Assembly: GCA_019722365.1 (NCBI GenBank)
Contig: JADFUC010000586.1
Span: 806,001 to 870,000 of the forward strand
Source of the DNA: Lithospermum erythrorhizon
Taxonomy: Eukaryota > Streptophyta > Magnoliopsida > Boraginales > Boraginaceae
Direction of reading: 5' to 3'
Length of the DNA: 64,000 bases
Made by a program: the position numbers and the translations under genes. How positions within the stretch are numbered: the stretch's first letter is position 1; each line of letters begins with the position of its first letter. Below the pieces are notes generated by a model, which was given only the letters and a program-made list of their open reading frames with translations, had not been told where the DNA came from and made no database searches. Of the stretch, positions 60,030 through 64,000 are shown piece by piece.

Positions 60030-60780
60030 TCTCGATATTTTGCATAGCCATTGATGATATATCAAAGTTGCTCCTCATGATCGAACGATATAACTAAACA
60101 GATACATATTCCAAAGTTCTTTACCAGCCTAATATCTCTACAGACCGAATGCACAACAATCGAAAATACCGAAAGAAATAACACCGATCTTTATACGCTC
60201 CCTCGCTGTACGCCCTGCTGGCCAAATCAACTAAAGCAACTCTCAACGATTGTTACAGCCCCATCAAACTAAAAGCCTTCTCCAATCGAAGAATACTATA
60301 TAATTTGGCATTTCAACGACAAATCTACACCTAGATTTACCTTAAAACGACATACGACGATACAAACTGCTAGAGAACAACTCTATTGAATTTGAACAAA
60401 GGAATTTAGAGAGAAATTGGAAATGTTTTGAATTAAAAGAGCCATGACTCTGAACCCTTTTATTCACTGGTCCGATTCTCTGATCGAGGATTCCACGAGA
60501 CCCCGGTCTCGATGGCCTCTCGAAGGCCTCTCGAAGAGGTCTCGATCGCCTATATTACGCCCGGCCTCCTGCTTTAGACAGACTCCCATCTGGACCTCAT
60601 GGTCTCGATGGGCTCCTTGCTGACTCATAGGCATCTAATTTCATCGAGACCTCGGTCTCATGCAAGCTCGTCCCCGTGATCTTCCTTAACTCAAAACGCC
60701 TCAATCTCAATCAGCTCCAAATACGAAAGTTCCCTTCACACCGGCCAAATGAAAGCAACCGATTGTAATGATGCATTCTG
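60030..60780 (-). repeat. GC-richer LTR-like segment with TCTCGA repeats
   Basis: Within 60475-60670 the words GGTCTCGATGG, CCTCTCGAAGG, GGTCTCGAT and GACCTCGGTCTC repeat in both senses. Read on the minus strand this part is followed by GTGAATAAAAGG (TATA-like) and then AT-rich transcribed-looking sequence to about 60030, an order like U3-R-U5. No partner LTR or protein is seen. Confidence 0.3.
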
Positions 60781-60936
60781 GGCAATTAAATTTGTCCCTT
60801 TTGATTATCTTAAGGTTAGATTATGTTAGATAGGTTAGTTTCATCTCTTGATAGTTCGATTTGATTTTTTATTAGGATATTATATGGTATATTATAAATA
60901 TGACATTAACTTGGAGAATAAGGAAGTGGATCGATT

Positions 60937-61095
60937 TGAACAACAAGTAAATATGATATTTAGTTTTCATATGTAATATATTTCCTATTAGGTTTATGTT
61001 TAGTATTTGTCTATATAAAGACATTCTCTAGTAATTGTAATCACAAGTTTACACAATAATCATCATCAATAATATTTCTACTTTATATTTTATCA
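60937..61095 (+). repeat. LTR-like direct repeat, copy 1
   Basis: About 159 bp repeated in the same sense at 62382-62557. The shared core is TTGTCTATATAAAGACATTC followed by AATAATATTTCTACTTTATA. The TATATAAAG motif looks like the core promoter of a small LTR element. If the two are paired LTRs, the enclosed 1.3 kb would be a non-autonomous interior. No primer-binding site was found. Confidence 0.45.
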
Positions 61096-61993
61096 CTAGA
61101 TTTGTTCTCTATCGATTCCTTGGAAGAATAAATAATAAATAGTAATTTTCGACCCCTCGGGTGATGGCTTACAATGTGATTCTAACATATGGAATTCCTC
61201 GCTTAAATATTTTTTCACAAAATAATAAATAAGAGCAAGATCATAACCCGGCCTCAACGGCGTTTTTTCTTGGAAAGAAAGATACTAAGATCTTTTTTTT
61301 CTGTCTCATGCTCAAGACAATAAACAAGGAGTAAATGATAAATCATTTTTATCAGCCAAAATTCATTATTTTTTATGCTTTTTTGTTATTTCTCAAGACG
61401 GTGTAAAAATGTTTATGTTCTTTTTCTGTTTTGTTCAAAAAAAAAATCCTTTGTTAAAGGAAAAAGAATGGCTCACATACTTCAAGAGCAATTGTGAAAG
61501 CTAAATACAAGTTGAAATTATAAATAAATAAAAAAAACAACGCAGAATTAAGTAAAACCATGGTCTATATCAAAACAAAGAAAAAGATAAACTTATAGCG
61601 TACTTCCACTATCTCCTCTATTCGTAGTACATCAAATTGATCGAATCCCCATCGCTTGGTTTCTTTTGATTTCAGACGATCAATTTTTTCTCACCTTTAT
61701 CCTTTTATTTATTCTCGGATCATTATCAATTTATTTTCACAATTTTCTTTTGATTTGATGACAAAATATCTTTTATACCTCTATTTTTTTCTTTTCTGTG
61801 ATGCACAAGGTGCACACGTTTTTTTTTATGATTCATTGACTCCAATGATTTTGTCCAACTATTTGAACTTTGTTTTATACGGTTGATTTTTACAATCTAT
61901 TAATTTTGGTGTATAAAATGATCATAGGACCTTTATAGTTTATGACATACATATTCTTTTTTTTCCCGGACCATAATTATTGTACTCTTATTT

Positions 61994-62135
61994 ACAAGTC
62001 TAACCTTGTAAACGTTTGATACAAGCCTAATCTTGTATCCAAGATTTCACATCATAATGGACCAATCTTTTTTCGAGACATACTGCTGGACCCATTCTTT
62101 TTCGACGTACATCTCTTCTTTTGGCCCATGATTGA
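61994..62135. repeat. Two short tandem duplications
   Basis: ACAAGTCTAACCTTGTA and ACAAGCCTAATCTTGTA are adjacent near 61994-62040. GGACCAATCTTTTTTCGA and GGACCCATTCTTTTTCGA follow at 62059 and 62098. Such short direct repeats are typical of LTR U3 regions and fit the LTR-like repeat downstream. Confidence 0.6.
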
Positions 62136-62381
62136 GTCATGTATTTTTGAAAGGTTATATTTAACCTTCTTTTGGAGAGCTGAAGTTATGGAGGTTTAGC
62201 GTATCATCCACTTTGTGGACAATTTTAAGAAGATCGAGTTTGATTTTGAAGAATTGATCATTTGTTGATTCATATAAGTTGGAGAATCTACATGTGATTT
62301 CGATCTAACTGGCGTATAGATTTTATTATAATGATGGCATCGTAAATACTAAAGAATCGGAAGACAAGTTGTCATAATGAC

Positions 62382-62557
62382 TTGAACAACAAGAACTTAA
62401 AGTTATTACGATATTTAGTTTCATATTTTTTTTCTTAATATATTTCTTACTAGGTTTATATTTAATATTTGTCTATATAAAGACATTCTCTAATAATTGT
62501 TATTATAAATTTACACAACAATTATCATCAATAATATTTCTACTTTATATTTTATCA
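62382..62557 (+). repeat. LTR-like direct repeat, copy 2
   Basis: Second copy of 60937-61095. Its core reads TTGTCTATATAAAGACATTC, preceded by TAGGTTTATATTTAATATT and followed by AACAATTATCATCAATAATA. It is somewhat diverged from copy 1, with a few insertions. Confidence 0.45.
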
Positions 62558-62559
62558 TT

Positions 62560-64000
62560 TCTACTAGTACTAGTAGTGAAAATGATTTCTGAGACCACCC
62601 ATGATCTATCTCCATCTTGGTAGTGATATAAGCTGGAGAACTAATTTAGGCCATGATGTATAGTTTTCATTTGCTATAGACAAATGTAGTGTTGGTTGGA
62701 TTAATAATTATGGATATATTAGTGGGCAATCAACACTGTTTTCAGTTCACTCCAGTGTCATATAGCAACACAAGTCTCAAGTGTACGAAAATACTTTATT
62801 TACACTTGTGACTTGAGCATATGTTTTTGGAGGTATTGAGTTTGAGCCATGCAAAAGAGAGAAATGAGGAATTTAACTCATACCGGTTACCATCTAGCTC
62901 TTGGCATTTTTACTTGATTTGATTGTAATTATTTCGCTTCCAATATTAATTAAGTGACCAATCAGTATGATGAGTATTCCTTGAACGCAAAAGGGCATAT
63001 ACTTAGTGGGAAATGAGGGACCATTAAGTTACAAATTTACCTCTCTGTTTTTTTGGAAGGTGTTAAAAGATCAGGACCTTTTATCATGACTTCTGCTTGT
63101 TACATACTTTGATCTATTAGTGTCAATTACGAATAAACTCACAATAATCCATCAATTTGCAATCCAGAAGATTACAAGTATGATTAGTCCGACCAAGTTA
63201 TATTAAAAAGTGCATAAATTAATTATAGTCTCACTATCTCTGATGATTCTTGATTCTTCAATCTTAAATAACAGTGAATATATTTGGCCTCAAGTTTGAA
63301 GTTTGTCCGCTACTGGTGTCTAATGGGCATGCTCAACCAAAACAAAAATAACTCCAGTACTGCACGGAAGATCCAGCTATGCATGTAGATTTTGAGATCC
63401 ATATTGGGCAGATTGCAGAATGAGTGTACTGTGACTACTAAAGTTCAATAAATGGAATCACTAATTTAGATCTTGTTTCTACTTTATCATGCAAAACAGT
63501 GTTACATAGTACGCCTAGGGCTAGCCACAAATGATGTAATCTTTAGACTATCCACGCAATAAATATTCGGCTCACCCGTCTACATCTCTTTATGCTTTTT
63601 ATTGTTTGGATGGTATTAATTAATTCATTCGTCATCCATAAAATCTTATTTTAATTTTATTTTGCCATTGTTGAGACTTCATATGAAATATGCAATGTCC
63701 CACTTCTTATAACCTTACTATTTATAAAATCATGTAGCTTATATTTTTCTCTTTTTATATTACTAATTACTATATTACCTTTACTATAATATTTTCTATA
63801 TATTAGTGAAAAAATATGTAATAATTAATAAGTCCTAAATCTTTGCAATTCTATAACAAATTCTATAACATAGTTGGACTTATTTTTCTCTCTTTTATAA
63901 TATGTGCAACAATTTTATTTCATTTCATACTTATGCTAATCATCATATGTTCATTAACATTTTCGTCCAATTATATAAAAACTCAATATTTTTACTAACA
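62560..64000. other. Gene-free stretch to the window end
   Basis: No recognisable gene. The last 260 bp belong to dispersed repeat family F (compare 55190-55745), cut by the window edge. Confidence 0.5.

Overview
The window reads as nuclear DNA of a flowering plant, most likely a eudicot. It is strongly AT-rich, has long gene-poor stretches and many Stowaway-like MITEs, and carries the remains of a plant L1-type LINE, probable Ty3/gypsy-type solo LTRs, hAT- and Mutator-type non-autonomous elements, and one gene of a plant-specific family (CYP734A, brassinosteroid-inactivating cytochrome P450). The species cannot be named from this sequence. I see no bacterial or organellar operon, no CRISPR array, no rRNA gene and no convincing intact tRNA gene.

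Layout. At 0.15-9.1 kb there is a MITE, a degenerate tandem repeat, a fragment resembling a LINE ORF1, and then two related 2.5-2.6 kb LTR-like units (3448-5981 and 6324-8958) inside one AAT/TTA microsatellite field. At 9.1-26 kb lie scattered repeats: an inverted-repeat element at 10.6-11.4 kb, a GC-rich island framed by a perfect 17-bp direct repeat at 16.4-16.7 kb, a palindrome cluster at 21.15 kb, a long-TIR element at 22.1-23.2 kb, and three MITEs at 24.6-26.0 kb. At 26.1-31.3 kb there is a decayed L1-type LINE on the minus strand, with DUF4283/zinc-knuckle, endonuclease, reverse transcriptase and zf-RVT remnants in the normal order. At 31.3-36.5 kb there are repeats and no gene.

The only recognisable cellular gene lies at 36.56-40.17 kb on the minus strand. 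It is a five-exon CYP734A-type P450. Exons 1, 3 and 4 are still open and well conserved. Exon 2 is shortened and frameshifted, two splice donors are changed, and exon 5, which carries the ExxR and haem-Cys motifs, is riddled with indels and stops. I call it a pseudogene. A 382-bp hAT-type element with a perfect 8-bp target duplication sits about 460 bp upstream of its ATG. From 41 to 64 kb I find no gene, only more MITEs, a 1.1 kb Mutator-type element with a perfect 9-bp target duplication (53.7-54.8 kb), SINE-like pieces and LTR-like fragments.

The elements do not form a pathway. The window looks like a transposon graveyard around one dying brassinosteroid-catabolism gene. I did not find a convincing new biological system. 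The items most worth a second look are the uneven decay of the P450, the GC-rich island with its 17-bp flanking repeat, the 19-bp duplication around the first LTR-like unit, and the hairpin-capable TIR elements.
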